DNA of 59,399 nucleotides from Candidatus Magnetocorallium paracelense (GTDB lineage Bacteria; Nitrospirota; Thermodesulfovibrionia; Thermodesulfovibrionales; Magnetobacteriaceae). The notes beneath the pieces were generated by a model that saw nothing but the letters and a program-made list of their open reading frames with translations, did no database searches and had not been told where the DNA came from. Position numbers and translations under genes: made by a program. Location of the stretch: positions 1 to 59,399 of the forward strand of contig JAREWP010000042.1 of assembly GCA_029001845.1 (NCBI GenBank), written 5' to 3'. Shown here piece by piece: positions 32,952-41,780 of the stretch (the first letter of the stretch is position 1; each line of letters opens with the position of its first letter).

Positions 32952-34214
32952 TTATCTGTCCTTGCCATGGGAGGAGGAGTAATAGGTGATTTTTTTTCTG
33001 GGGCTCAGGTATTCATACACAGCCTGAGGAAGCTTGGCAGGGCGGATGCTTTGTTTTACGGCTATCTCTTCTTCCTCTTCGAGCCTGACGGCGACTGCCT
33101 CCATTTTCGGGATATCGGGATCATAGACCAATACGTCCGGTCGGAGCAGGTTGTCGGGATTCGAGGCCATTACTATTCCTATGCGGTTATCGGAGAGCGC
33201 TACAATAGAGCCGGGAGGGTACATGCCAAGGGATTTAATAAAAAGCGCCAGAATCTCTTCGTCCAGCTTATGTCTCATTTTTTTAAACATATAAGACATT
33301 GCTTCATAAGGAGTCAGAGCATTTTCAAAATCAAGTTTATTGCAAAGGTTGTCATATACATTTGCAATGGATACAATTCTGCTTGCCTTGGATATTTCCT
33401 CTTTTTTGAGCTTTTTGGGATAACCGCTGCCGTTTACCGCCTCATGGTGTTGATATACTATTTGCATAACTCCGGGCAGCATATAAATCTTACTAAGGAG
33501 ATCGACTCCATAGGCAGGGTGGAGTTCATAGAGTTTGAGTTCATGACCTTTCAGAGGAGAGGTTTTGTTGAGAATATTTTTCGGGATACGTGTTTTACCT
33601 ATATCGTGAAACAATGCGCCAAGGGCGAGTTCTTTCAGTTGATGCTCGTCAAATCCGCACTGAGTTCCTATCATTAATGATAAAACGGCAGTGTTTAAGG
33701 AGTGAAAATAAGCATTTTCCGTACCGGGGCTGGATGTCATAAGCTGAATAGCCATTTGTCTTTGGGGCATTAAATCGTCGACCAGACTTTGTACTATCTT
33801 TTCAGCTTCCTCATAAGATGCTTCCGTTGCGTTTTCTATATTTTTCATTGTTACTTTCAGATTTGAAATATTCTTTTGAAATGTCTGTTCCGTTTCCTTC
33901 AGCTCTTGTTGATACTGCCTGTATCGCTCGATGCGTCTTTTTTTAACGAACCACATCGCTTTCACGGCATTTGTTGCCGCACTGTCAGTCGTTGGAGGGA
34001 TGTCGGTTTTTTCGCCGACAGAGAGAGGAAGTTTATCGCTTTTGTCAGGGTTTACGGTAATTGTCTTTATGTTGAGTCCCCGAATAACCTGTATCTGCTC
34101 AGGTTTGGATATTTTAAAACTGTTGGTCAGAAAGGGGTGCTTATACCATGGGATTTCAAGCTCGACAAAGACACCGACTTGCAACTGATTTACACTTACT
34201 TTTTGTAATGACAT
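32952..34214 (-). CDS. HD-GYP domain cyclic-di-GMP phosphodiesterase
   Basis: A 420-aa cytoplasmic protein. Residues 1-75 look like the DUF3391 domain often placed before HD-GYP; 90-145 are a coiled-coil-like helix; 165-340 are the HD-GYP domain with HD at 203-204 (ALFHDIGKTRIP), HHE at 256-258 and GYP at 264-266. Such enzymes hydrolyse c-di-GMP and affect motility and biofilm. All metal ligands I can check are present, so activity is likely. The TPR-cyclase gene lies 49 nt upstream on the same strand, so the two may be co-transcribed. Confidence 0.9.
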   Translation of the reverse strand: MSLQKVSVNQLQVGVFVELEIPWYKHPFLTNSFKISKPEQIQVIRGLNIKTITVNPDKSDKLPLSVGEKTDIPPTTDSAATNAVKAMWFVKKRRIERYRQYQQELKETEQTFQKNISNLKVTMKNIENATEASYEEAEKIVQSLVDDLMPQRQMAIQLMTSSPGTENAYFHSLNTAVLSLMIGTQCGFDEHQLKELALGALFHDIGKTRIPKNILNKTSPLKGHELKLYELHPAYGVDLLSKIYMLPGVMQIVYQHHEAVNGSGYPKKLKKEEISKASRIVSIANVYDNLCNKLDFENALTPYEAMSYMFKKMRHKLDEEILALFIKSLGMYPPGSIVALSDNRIGIVMASNPDNLLRPDVLVYDPDIPKMEAVAVRLEEEEEIAVKQSIRPAKLPQAVYEYLSPRKKITYYSSSHGKDR

Positions 34215-34263
34215 AAATTTATATTCGGCTTTCGTTTAAACAGTACAGTTACAGGCAATTGAA

Positions 34264-35595
34264 CTATTCCCAATTAACACTGTAAATAAGATATTTGGCA
34301 GTTCTGAATCCCTTGATTGTTGCGAACCCTTTTTTTTCGAAATCCATATCGGGATCATCTTTAATAGAATTATAAACATTGGCTGTAATGAATATTTTGT
34401 GGCTGTTACCCGGCAGGGATAAAAGCCTTGATGCTACAACAACGTGTTCACTGAATCGATCGTTATCTGTCCTTATAATCGTTTCGCCATAATCAATTCC
34501 AATGCCTACGTTAATTTTCTTAAGCATCTCCTTCTCGCTTTTATTATATGCATCAAGGTCGTTCATAGTCAATATGGCAGTTTTGACAGCCTCCATCCTC
34601 TCTTTAAATACAGCCATAAATCCGTCTCCCAGACCTTTTTTAAACAACATCCCGTTTTTATTGGCATTGTGAAGAAAAAATTCTTCCATTTTTTCAAGCT
34701 GATCAAGATAAATAAGGGGGCCGTATTTATCGAGAATACCGGTTGAGTCTTTTACATCCATAAATAGTATCGCTTCCTGACGGATATCTCTTTTTTTTGC
34801 GCTCCTCTTCTCGTTTCCTTTTTTATCTTTATTCTTTTCAATAAAGGTCTTTGCCTTTCCGACGAAAGGGCTCCTGCTGTTTCCGGCCAGAGTCAGGAAT
34901 TTTTCGAGATCGGCAATTCCCTCTTCCTTGAGTCCGGCCTGAACCAGCGCCGCGCCGCGATGGAAGTAAACGGCATTGTTATCAAGATTCAGTTCGATTG
35001 CCCTGTTAAAATCCTCTATTGCTTCATTTTTGCTTTTCAATTTAAGGAGTAATTTTCCTCTGCGGTAAAAAGCGATGGGGTGGTCCCGTTTAAAATTTAT
35101 TGCCTGTGTATAATCGTCAAGAGCTTCCTGAGGGCGGTTAAGTATCTCTTTTATGAAAGCTCTGTTTAAAAAAGCATCGGAATGGTCACGTTTATATCGT
35201 AATGTCTGATCATAATCGGTCAGGGCCTTTTCGTACTCCTCCATCTCCTGCCTGGCGACTGCTCTTTTGAAATAGGCTTGAGCGTGATCGTGCTTTAGAT
35301 TAATAACCGAAGAGAAATCGTCTACAGCTTCGCCTATTCTGCCGAGTTCATTATTAATATTGCCTCTCATTAAATATGCGGCAATGAAGTCATCTTTTAG
35401 TTCTACAGCCTCGTCCAGATCCTCGACAGCTTCTTTTGGCATGCCCAGTTGATACTTGGCGCGACCTCTGTTATAATATGCCTGCGCATATTTCGGGTCG
35501 TCATCTATGGCTTTGTTATATTCGGCAATGGCTTCATTTAATTTCCCGGCGTTAAAATATTTGTTGCCTTCATTACAGTAGTTATAAACTTTCAT
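34264..35595 (-). CDS. TPR protein with C-terminal class III nucleotide cyclase domain
   Basis: A 443-aa protein. Residues 1-240 are seven or so tetratricopeptide repeats (AIAEYNKAIDDDPKYAQAYY and so on); 241-270 are a basic linker; 272-443 are an adenylate/guanylate cyclase catalytic domain. The metal aspartates are in ILFMDVKDSTG and GLGDGFMAVF, with IDYGETI following. The transition-state Arg sits in VVVASRLL, but the usual Asn three residues before it is Val, so activity needs testing. The N-terminal TPRs would sense or scaffold a partner. It has no membrane helix. It is followed by the HD-GYP gene, pairing two nucleotide second-messenger enzymes. Confidence 0.82.
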   Translation of the reverse strand: MKVYNYCNEGNKYFNAGKLNEAIAEYNKAIDDDPKYAQAYYNRGRAKYQLGMPKEAVEDLDEAVELKDDFIAAYLMRGNINNELGRIGEAVDDFSSVINLKHDHAQAYFKRAVARQEMEEYEKALTDYDQTLRYKRDHSDAFLNRAFIKEILNRPQEALDDYTQAINFKRDHPIAFYRRGKLLLKLKSKNEAIEDFNRAIELNLDNNAVYFHRGAALVQAGLKEEGIADLEKFLTLAGNSRSPFVGKAKTFIEKNKDKKGNEKRSAKKRDIRQEAILFMDVKDSTGILDKYGPLIYLDQLEKMEEFFLHNANKNGMLFKKGLGDGFMAVFKERMEAVKTAILTMNDLDAYNKSEKEMLKKINVGIGIDYGETIIRTDNDRFSEHVVVASRLLSLPGNSHKIFITANVYNSIKDDPDMDFEKKGFATIKGFRTAKYLIYSVNWE

Positions 35596-35676
35596 AATGG
35601 TTATCCGATAATCCTATATCGTGTAGTCGTAAGAATGTCGTTGAACATTCAGTGAAGGGCGTTCGTTATCTCTCGA

Positions 35677-36525
35677 TTAATTAATGGTAACCGCCCTTGA
35701 TATCCAGTAATCGGGATATTTGTTTTTTAGTTTTTCACAGGCTTTGTCCGCAGCAACGCCGCCATTGAATACTCCGAAAACAGTGGAACCACTTCCGCTC
35801 AACATGGCGACTTCTGCGCCTTCGCAAATTAAGGCTCCTTTTATTTCGTCTATAAAAGGCATTTCATCCCTGATTGCCTCTTGTATATCGTTTTTCATCA
35901 AAATCTTCAACATATCGAAATCCCGTTGGTTAAGGGCTTTTAGAAAATCCTTGGGATAATTGTCTCCAATACCTGCGGAAAAACCTCCTATTTTACCATA
36001 TGCCCATGCTGTAGATATTGGAACAGGCGGCTTGACAAGCAGTAATTCAAAGGAATCAGGTGCTTCAAGGGGGCTTACACTCTCGCCTCTCCCACTAACA
36101 GAGCCAAAAGAGCCGTTAACAAAAAAGGGAACATCGGAACCCAGTTCAGAGGAGAGATTGGAGAGCTCCTCTGTTGTAAGCCCCAGTCTCCATAATCTGT
36201 TCAGGCCGATTAACGTAAATGCTGCGTCACTGCTTCCCCCGCCCAGCCCTGCCTGAAGGGGGATATTTTTTGACAGTCTGATCAGAGCTCCGCTTTGGGA
36301 GGATTTTTTTCCCTTTAAAAGAACCGCCGCCTTATAAACCAGATTTTCATTCGTCGGGATATTGCAGTCAGATTGCAGTTCAATGGACTCCGACCGTTCG
36401 ATAGTAATGTGATCGTAAATGGAGATGCTTTGGAGGATTGAAGATAAACTGTGATATCCGTCAGGTCTTTTGCCTGTTACATATAAGTACCAGTTAATCT
36501 TTGCAGGGGCGTGAAGTGATATCAT
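35677..36525 (-). CDS. ispE: 4-diphosphocytidyl-2-C-methyl-D-erythritol kinase
   Basis: GHMP-family kinase of the non-mevalonate (MEP) isoprenoid pathway, phosphorylating CDP-methylerythritol. The opening HAPAKINWYLYVTGKRPDGYH carries the substrate-binding AKIN..L segment, PLQAGLGGGSSDAA near residue 89 is the ATP loop, and MLSGSGSTVFGVF near 240 is motif 3. The 282 aa length is normal. It starts 11 nt after the upstream TPR gene and is probably in one operon with it. The MEP pathway supplies undecaprenyl phosphate needed by MraY and MurG encoded further along. Confidence 0.94.
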   Translation of the reverse strand: MISLHAPAKINWYLYVTGKRPDGYHSLSSILQSISIYDHITIERSESIELQSDCNIPTNENLVYKAAVLLKGKKSSQSGALIRLSKNIPLQAGLGGGSSDAAFTLIGLNRLWRLGLTTEELSNLSSELGSDVPFFVNGSFGSVSGRGESVSPLEAPDSFELLLVKPPVPISTAWAYGKIGGFSAGIGDNYPKDFLKALNQRDFDMLKILMKNDIQEAIRDEMPFIDEIKGALICEGAEVAMLSGSGSTVFGVFNGGVAADKACEKLKNKYPDYWISRAVTIN

Positions 36526-36536
36526 GAGTATCTCGA

Positions 36537-38228
36537 TCAGTCATCTTGCTTAAATCGCTTTATCTTCTCTTTTACCCGTTCCTTAAGTCCCTTTTCGTCT
36601 TCATAATGTTCAAGGGAGTCGCTCCACGCTTTAAGAGCATCTTTTTGCCTGCCCAGTTTTATATATATGTCTCCGAGATGCTCGAAAATCACCGAATCAT
36701 TATTAACGATGGAAACTGCCTTTTCCAGCTCTATAAGGGCTTTGTCATACATTCCCTTTTTATAATAAACCCACCCGAGGCTGTCTATAATGTAACCGTT
36801 TTCCGGTTTGAGATCAATCGCCTTTTTTATCAGATCATGGGCGTCGTCGAGGTGCATGTCTTTATCGGCATAGCTGTAACCGAGATAATTCAGAGCATCG
36901 GCATGGTCAGGATTGATTTCGAGTACTTTTTTCAGATACTCTATCATCTTGTCGAAATTCTCTTCGTTTTCGTAAACCACAGCCAGGTTAAACAATAATT
37001 CATCGTTTTCAGGGTACTTTTCCAGACCCTTTGAGAGCAGTTCCCTTGCTTTGGAATATTCCTTCAATTCCGTGTATGTATAAGCGGGATATACAAAAAA
37101 CTCGGGTTTGGAATTGTTGAAACTCAGAAGTTCCTCATAGTACTGAATCGCTTGCTCGAATTCCTTCCGTTCTGAAAGGATGTGACCAAGCTTAATAAAT
37201 GCATTTGTATGTTCGGGGTCTACATTTATTAAACCCCTGAGTTCATCTATAGCCATGTCGTATTTTTTCATTGCCTCGTATGTTACCGAAAGGTAGAATC
37301 TGGCATGAACGTTCTCAGGACTGCTGCGTTTAATGACCGTGAATTCTTCCACAGCTTCTTCGTAGTCTTTATTTTCAAGGTACAAAAGCCCCAGTCTGAA
37401 ACGTATGTCGAAGTTTTGAGGAGCTCCTTTGATTATATACCTGAGTTGCTTTATGGCATTGTCCAGGTCGTTTTCCTCTATATAAATTTGTGATAGTCGT
37501 TCTCTTGCTTTGATATTCCTCGGGTTTATTTCCAATGCCTTTTCAAAGTATTCGGCAGCCCTGTTCCTTTCTTTTTTCATAAGGCCGATAATTCCCAGAT
37601 TAACCAGTGCGGAGTCAAAAGAGGGATGTAGTTCTATGGTTTTGAGCAGATATTTCTCTCCGTTGTCTATGTCTTTGTTATCGAGATAGAGAAGTCCGAG
37701 ATAGTAATTACCCATAACGTCGGAGGGATGGGAGGAAACCAGTTTTGTAAGATATTCAAGGGCTTTCTCAAAATCGCCTTTTGAGGAAAATAATACTCCG
37801 ATATATACATAGGCATTTGTGTTGCCGGGGTCGAGTTCAATTATTTTTTTATAAACTTCTATAGCCTCGTCCAGTCTTTTATGGGAGTTATAAAGTTCAC
37901 CTAAAAGTTCCAACGCCGGGAGGTGATCCGGTTTTTTCTCGATAATTTGTTCGCACACTTTAATGGCATCGTTGAATTCTTCGAGTCTGAGCATCATATT
38001 GGCTACCTGCATCCTGAGATACAAAGAGTCCGGGTCCGAGCGGCTTGCTGCTATGTACTCATCTAAGGCTTTTCTCCAGTTATATAACATTTCATAGGTA
38101 TAGCCTATCATATAATGCAGATAGGCGTTGCTATCAGGATATCTGAATTTTTTGTGTATAGCCTCGGCGGGATTCGTTAAAAGGCTAAGGAACAGTAAAA
38201 CCGTAAATATTGATAATTTTACTTTCAT
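36537..38228 (-). CDS. Exported tetratricopeptide repeat protein
   Basis: A 563-aa protein with a signal peptide (KLSIFTVLLFLSLLTNPAEA, cleavage after AEA) and then TPR units almost end to end, about 14 in number, such as GNTNAYVYIGVLFSSKGDFE and ENGYIIDSLGWVYYKKGMYD. It should be periplasmic or attached to the outer membrane as a protein-interaction scaffold; a lipobox is not present. It lies 11 nt before ispE on the same strand. Similar proteins accompany many envelope genes, but no specific partner can be named. Confidence 0.85.
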   Translation of the reverse strand: MKVKLSIFTVLLFLSLLTNPAEAIHKKFRYPDSNAYLHYMIGYTYEMLYNWRKALDEYIAASRSDPDSLYLRMQVANMMLRLEEFNDAIKVCEQIIEKKPDHLPALELLGELYNSHKRLDEAIEVYKKIIELDPGNTNAYVYIGVLFSSKGDFEKALEYLTKLVSSHPSDVMGNYYLGLLYLDNKDIDNGEKYLLKTIELHPSFDSALVNLGIIGLMKKERNRAAEYFEKALEINPRNIKARERLSQIYIEENDLDNAIKQLRYIIKGAPQNFDIRFRLGLLYLENKDYEEAVEEFTVIKRSSPENVHARFYLSVTYEAMKKYDMAIDELRGLINVDPEHTNAFIKLGHILSERKEFEQAIQYYEELLSFNNSKPEFFVYPAYTYTELKEYSKARELLSKGLEKYPENDELLFNLAVVYENEENFDKMIEYLKKVLEINPDHADALNYLGYSYADKDMHLDDAHDLIKKAIDLKPENGYIIDSLGWVYYKKGMYDKALIELEKAVSIVNNDSVIFEHLGDIYIKLGRQKDALKAWSDSLEHYEDEKGLKERVKEKIKRFKQDD

Positions 38229-38273
38229 TATACAAACCTCTGTGTTAGCAGTATTAAGTTAATGACATTGAAT

Positions 38274-38431
38274 TGACAATCCTTAAATCGTCAATCGAAA
38301 ATCGTCAATCGAAAATCGTCAATTAAAATAGTCACTTATAAATAAAATTGTGCGCAAAAAAACAACAATTTGCTTTGTGCCTCCAACCGCGTTTAGTGAT
38401 TGCTGTGCCGGGTCAGATAGTAAATTATACA
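38274..38431. repeat. AATCCTTAAATCGTCAAT direct repeat family, copy 2
   Basis: It matches 21482-21617 over GACAATCCTTAAATCG, AATTAAAATAGTC and TTGTGCGCAAAAAA, but has two extra 14-bp AATCGTCAATCGAA steps. The expansion is made of the same AATCGTC unit as the arrays at 56938 and 59306. The rest of the 38229-38750 gap holds the palindrome at 38578-38699 and no gene. Confidence 0.6.
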
Positions 38432-38577
38432 TCAAAAGCACTTTAAAATAAAAGAGAAGGATCGTGAATACTATGAAGTACATCTCATGTAATCTACGAT
38501 ACAGACATCGGATGTTTTTATTATTTAAAATAAATTCCTATATTTTTTTTGGCGCTTTAACAGCTGCAATTCAAAGT

Positions 38578-38699
38578 CATTCACTTAAGGAGCAAAGCAC
38601 CTTCCTCCTTCAGCGGCTAAACTCGAAGGCTCCGCTTCGCTGCGCCTTCTCAAACATGACCCGCTTACGTCGGAAGGTGCTTCACCCCTTAAGTGAATG
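38578..38699. repeat. AAGGTGCTTCACCCCTTAAG palindrome family, copy 2
   Basis: CATTCACTTAAGG returns as CCTTAAGTGAATG, and inside are AGCACCTTCC/GGAAGGTGCT and the same central GAAGGCTCCGCTTCGCTGCGCCTTC hairpin as the copy at 16163. End differences are compensated (CATTAACTT/AAGTTAATG against CATTCACTT/AAGTGAATG). Confidence 0.75.
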
Positions 38700-38750
38700 G
38701 TATTGAGCTGCAATTTATAAACATACTCTAAAAATAACGGAGGGGGTAAA

Positions 38751-39131
38751 ATGAAAGAGAATGGCACAAATATTTTTATGCCTGTTGTTGCGGCGATAGG
38801 AGGTTTAATAGGCGCTACCATTGCTTTACTGCTGGCTCCGCAGTCGGGTCGGGAGTCAAGAAAGCAGGTTCGTGAAAATTATGACAAGGCAGAAAAGGGA
38901 ATTAATAATGTAATAAAAAAGGTGGACGAAACTTTACCTGAGGCGCTTGCAAAAATTACATCCGAGGTAAAGGACATGCCTGCCTGGGTTGTAAACGACC
39001 TGACACACATAAAGAAGGATTCCGAGAAAAAATTTGACAATGCAGTTAATAAAGGAAAGGATATAATTCAGGATATAAAGGATTCGACACTCTCTACCAT
39101 CGAGCAGGGAAAGAAATTAATAAAGAAATAA
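38751..39131 (+). CDS. YtxH-domain protein
   Basis: A 126-aa protein with the YtxH opening: a glycine-rich hydrophobic segment (MPVVAAIGGLIGATIALLLAPQSG), then GRESRKQV and a long, basic, amphipathic helical tail to the end. YtxH-like proteins are small, usually stress-induced and membrane-associated, with no established biochemical role. The GGAGGGGG ribosome site before ATG 38751 is strong. It stands alone between palindromic repeats and a gene-free stretch. Confidence 0.8.
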   Translation: MKENGTNIFMPVVAAIGGLIGATIALLLAPQSGRESRKQVRENYDKAEKGINNVIKKVDETLPEALAKITSEVKDMPAWVVNDLTHIKKDSEKKFDNAVNKGKDIIQDIKDSTLSTIEQGKKLIKK

Positions 39132-39466
39132 AGTAACTATTCAGGTATTCAGGCTGAAGACTGAAGCAAAAAATCAAATGAATTTGGTGCGTTGATCAAT
39201 AATAAGCTTAATATTTTATCGATAATCTATGTTTTACCTGATAGTCTTCAGCCCTTAGTCTATACACTAAGTAGTTACGAAATAAATTAGTAATTTCTCG
39301 GGTTTGCAGACTGAGGTGGGAGGCTTTTGTCTTAAACTGATCTCTGAGCTCAGATAGCTGTAAACAAATACATAAATCGTTCCGGGGGAAAAGAGGCGCA
39401 AGTGCTTCTGGGCAAAGATACTGGAAATTTTCATCCAAATCTCTTTAAACCGGAGCGGACCCCATT
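39132..39466. other. Intergenic region, nothing convincing
   Basis: This 335-nt stretch shows no clear gene. A 76-codon minus-strand frame (39208-39438) has no ribosome site or family resemblance and is left out. I see no strong repeat or terminator. Confidence 0.4.
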
Positions 39467-39757
39467 ATGACACTTCTATTTGATAACCGATCTATACGAC
39501 CCAGGTTTAAATGTTTAAGAAATTCTTTCTTTGCAACAGAGGCGATAGAAAGTTTACTGGAAAGCTTTCTTTGTCCTCTGGATATGTTTATGCAAATGAG
39601 CGACGGCGGATGGACGAAAGAAGCTGTCACCATGCTCAGGCATGATCTGAATATAAAGCGTATTGTCCTTACAAAGGCCGTAATTTCTTATCTTCAAAAT
39701 ATTTACTCCTCTACAAAAGAATCTTCCGATATTTTGATCGTACAGAAGTCGCCTTAA
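39467..39757 (+). CDS. Hypothetical protein upstream of TMTC-like gene (96 aa)
   Basis: I do not recognise this family. The soluble, mostly helical 96-aa product contains a Phe/Leu-rich first half (FFATEAIESLLESFLCPLDMF) and a basic middle (RHDLNIKRIVLTKAVISYL). ATG 39467 has GGAG about 11 nt upstream. It ends 3 nt before the TMTC-like gene, which supports a real, co-translated gene. It could be an accessory factor for that membrane protein, but this rests only on position. Confidence 0.45.
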   Translation: MTLLFDNRSIRPRFKCLRNSFFATEAIESLLESFLCPLDMFMQMSDGGWTKEAVTMLRHDLNIKRIVLTKAVISYLQNIYSSTKESSDILIVQKSP

Positions 39758-39760
39758 GGT

Positions 39761-41461
39761 ATGAACAATTCCCTCAAAAAAAAACTTTTCATCATCTCTT
39801 TCCTTTTTCTTTCATGCACAGCTGCATACCGAGGCGTTGCTGATAACGATTTTGTCAATATAGACGATGATGTATATATCACAGACAATCCTGTGGTTAA
39901 GCGTGGTCTGACCGTTGACGGAATGAAATGGGCTTTTACAACAAATCACGGGAATTTTCTGCATCCTGTTACATGGCTCTCCCATATGACCGACTATACT
40001 TTATTCGGTGCTGCTCCGAGAGGGCACCATATTATGGCTCTTTTTGTCCACATAATCAACTCTGTCCTGCTTTTTATACTCCTTTGCAAAATGACAGGCG
40101 CCGTGTGGCGGAGCGGTTTTGTCTCTATCCTGTTTGCTCTTCATCCACTGCACGTGGAGTCTGTGGCCTGGGCGGCTGAAAGAAAGGATTTGTTATGCGC
40201 TCTGTTTTGGAATCTCACAATTTTGGCCTATGTTCGCTATATTGAGAAACCGGGAATTAAAGAGTATTTGGCTGTTATCGCCTTTTTCATCTTTGGCCTT
40301 CTTTCAAAACCTATGATTGTCACCCTTCCTATTGTTTTACTGCTGCTGGACATATGGCCCCTTGAAAGATATCGGAAACGACTAAAAAACGGTTACAAGG
40401 GTGCAGGCCTTATTATTGAAAAAATTCCTCTCCTGATCCTCTCTCTGGTATTCTCATTTCAGGTGGTTTTGTCGCAGTCAAAGGGGGGCGCTCTCAAATC
40501 GCTTGATCTTTTTCCCATGGATGCGAGAATGAGCAATGCCTTGATCTCGTATATAGAATATATTAAAAAGATGATTTTCCCTTTTAATCTGGCTGTGTTT
40601 TATCCTCATCCGGAGAAGGCTTATCCTTTACAGGCTGCTTTGTCGGCCCTCTTTCTTATATCCGTAACTGTGATCGCCCTAAAAAAGATCACAGATAAAC
40701 CGTTTTTAACTGTCGGTTGGCTGTGGTTTTTGATAACCCTTTTCCCTGTCATTGGTTTCATACAGGTCGGTGGACATGCCATGGCGGACAGGTATACATA
40801 CATCTCTTTAACAGGGCTCTTCATTGTCCTTGGATGGGCAGTTCCCGATCGGGTTGTAAAAGGAAGAATCAACGCTTTCATCCTGTGCTGTGTTGTTTGT
40901 TCCGTAATCGTTTTATCTATGCTCGGCGCCATGAATCAGGTAAAATACTGGAAAAACAGTATCTCCCTTTTTGCTCATGCCGTTTCAGTTACGGAACTTA
41001 ATTATTTGGCCCACGGCAATCTCGGTCTTGCCCTTTATGACGCCGGAGATATGCAAGGCGCCTTAAGGCACTATGAAGAGGCGTTAAAGATCAGGCCCGA
41101 TTCCATTGAAACGAACAATAATCTCGGTCTGTTATTAATGAACTTCAATAAGTGGGATGAAGCGGTGACTCGTTTTGAAAAGGTGCTCTCCCTGAAACCT
41201 GACTATGGAAAAGCGCACAATAATCTCGGTATGGCTCTGGCTGCAAATGGAGTAATGGATGGGGCGATAAGTCGTTTCAGGCAGGCGATAATTATTAATA
41301 ACGACAACAATGAAGCTCATTACAATCTTGCCATTGCTCTGGAAATAGAGGGTGACAGAAAAGGAGCGATAAAGCACCTGAGAGAAGTTCTGCGTATAGA
41401 ACCGGGAGATCAGGAGGCTGCACTCAGGCTGAATGCTCTGCTGCGGGCATGGAACCGGTAG
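39761..41461 (+). CDS. Polytopic membrane protein with C-terminal TPRs (TMTC/GT-C-like)
   Basis: A 566-aa protein with about nine to ten membrane helices in residues 1-420 and three to four TPRs at 430-560 (YLAHGNLGLALYDAGDMQGA). Near the N-terminus, INIDDDVYI-like NIDDDVYITDNPVV, LHPVTWLSHMTDY and FALHPLHVESVAWAAERKD are the motifs of bacterial and eukaryotic TMTC-type GT-C proteins. In animals TMTCs are O-mannosyltransferases. The DDD/ERKD residues are where catalytic groups would be in that fold. A protein-glycosylation role here is inference from family membership; acceptor and donor are unknown. Confidence 0.78.
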   Translation: MNNSLKKKLFIISFLFLSCTAAYRGVADNDFVNIDDDVYITDNPVVKRGLTVDGMKWAFTTNHGNFLHPVTWLSHMTDYTLFGAAPRGHHIMALFVHIINSVLLFILLCKMTGAVWRSGFVSILFALHPLHVESVAWAAERKDLLCALFWNLTILAYVRYIEKPGIKEYLAVIAFFIFGLLSKPMIVTLPIVLLLLDIWPLERYRKRLKNGYKGAGLIIEKIPLLILSLVFSFQVVLSQSKGGALKSLDLFPMDARMSNALISYIEYIKKMIFPFNLAVFYPHPEKAYPLQAALSALFLISVTVIALKKITDKPFLTVGWLWFLITLFPVIGFIQVGGHAMADRYTYISLTGLFIVLGWAVPDRVVKGRINAFILCCVVCSVIVLSMLGAMNQVKYWKNSISLFAHAVSVTELNYLAHGNLGLALYDAGDMQGALRHYEEALKIRPDSIETNNNLGLLLMNFNKWDEAVTRFEKVLSLKPDYGKAHNNLGMALAANGVMDGAISRFRQAIIINNDNNEAHYNLAIALEIEGDRKGAIKHLREVLRIEPGDQEAALRLNALLRAWNR

Positions 41462-41719
41462 CCCTGATGTTGTCTTTGTTTTCAAGAATCATGCCCGAAT
41501 ACCGGCAGTAGTGTAAATTTTCTTAACCTTTTGTGTCAAAACATTGACTCATGATAATTGTGAGTTTAGACTCCTCCTAAGATAATCCACAATTTACCAC
41601 CGAAAAATATTCCTCCATAAAAGGCTGTATCAAATTTATAACCATTTGAAAATAAATAAAAAATTATTTTAAAAGCGAGGTGATCAATGAAGTTTTTTTG
41701 TAAAAAGCGGATTTTTTTC

Positions 41720-41748
41720 TTGACATAGGGGATTGTCTGTAATATAAT
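41720..41748 (+). promoter_or_regulatory. Consensus sigma-70 promoter of the dcw cluster
   Basis: TTGACA (41720-41725), 17 nt, TATAAT (41743-41748): a perfect match in both boxes with optimal spacing, which is rare. The start point would be near 41755. It sits directly before the MraZ box in the 319-nt gap after the TMTC-like gene; the upstream part of the gap shows nothing else. Confidence 0.8.
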
Positions 41749-41773
41749 GTGGGTGAAAGTGGTTTGATGTGGA
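41749..41773 (+). promoter_or_regulatory. MraZ box (three GTGG repeats, 10-bp period)
   Basis: GTGGG-TGAAA-GTGGT-TTGAT-GTGGA. MraZ is known to bind direct GTGGG-N5 repeats and repress its own dcw operon. The box overlaps the predicted transcription start, and its last repeat runs into the GGAGGG ribosome site of mraZ. Confidence 0.75.
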
Positions 41774-41780
41774 GGGCGGC

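Noticed and set aside
39208-39438. 76-aa minus-strand ORF
   Set aside because: No ribosome site and no recognisable domain.
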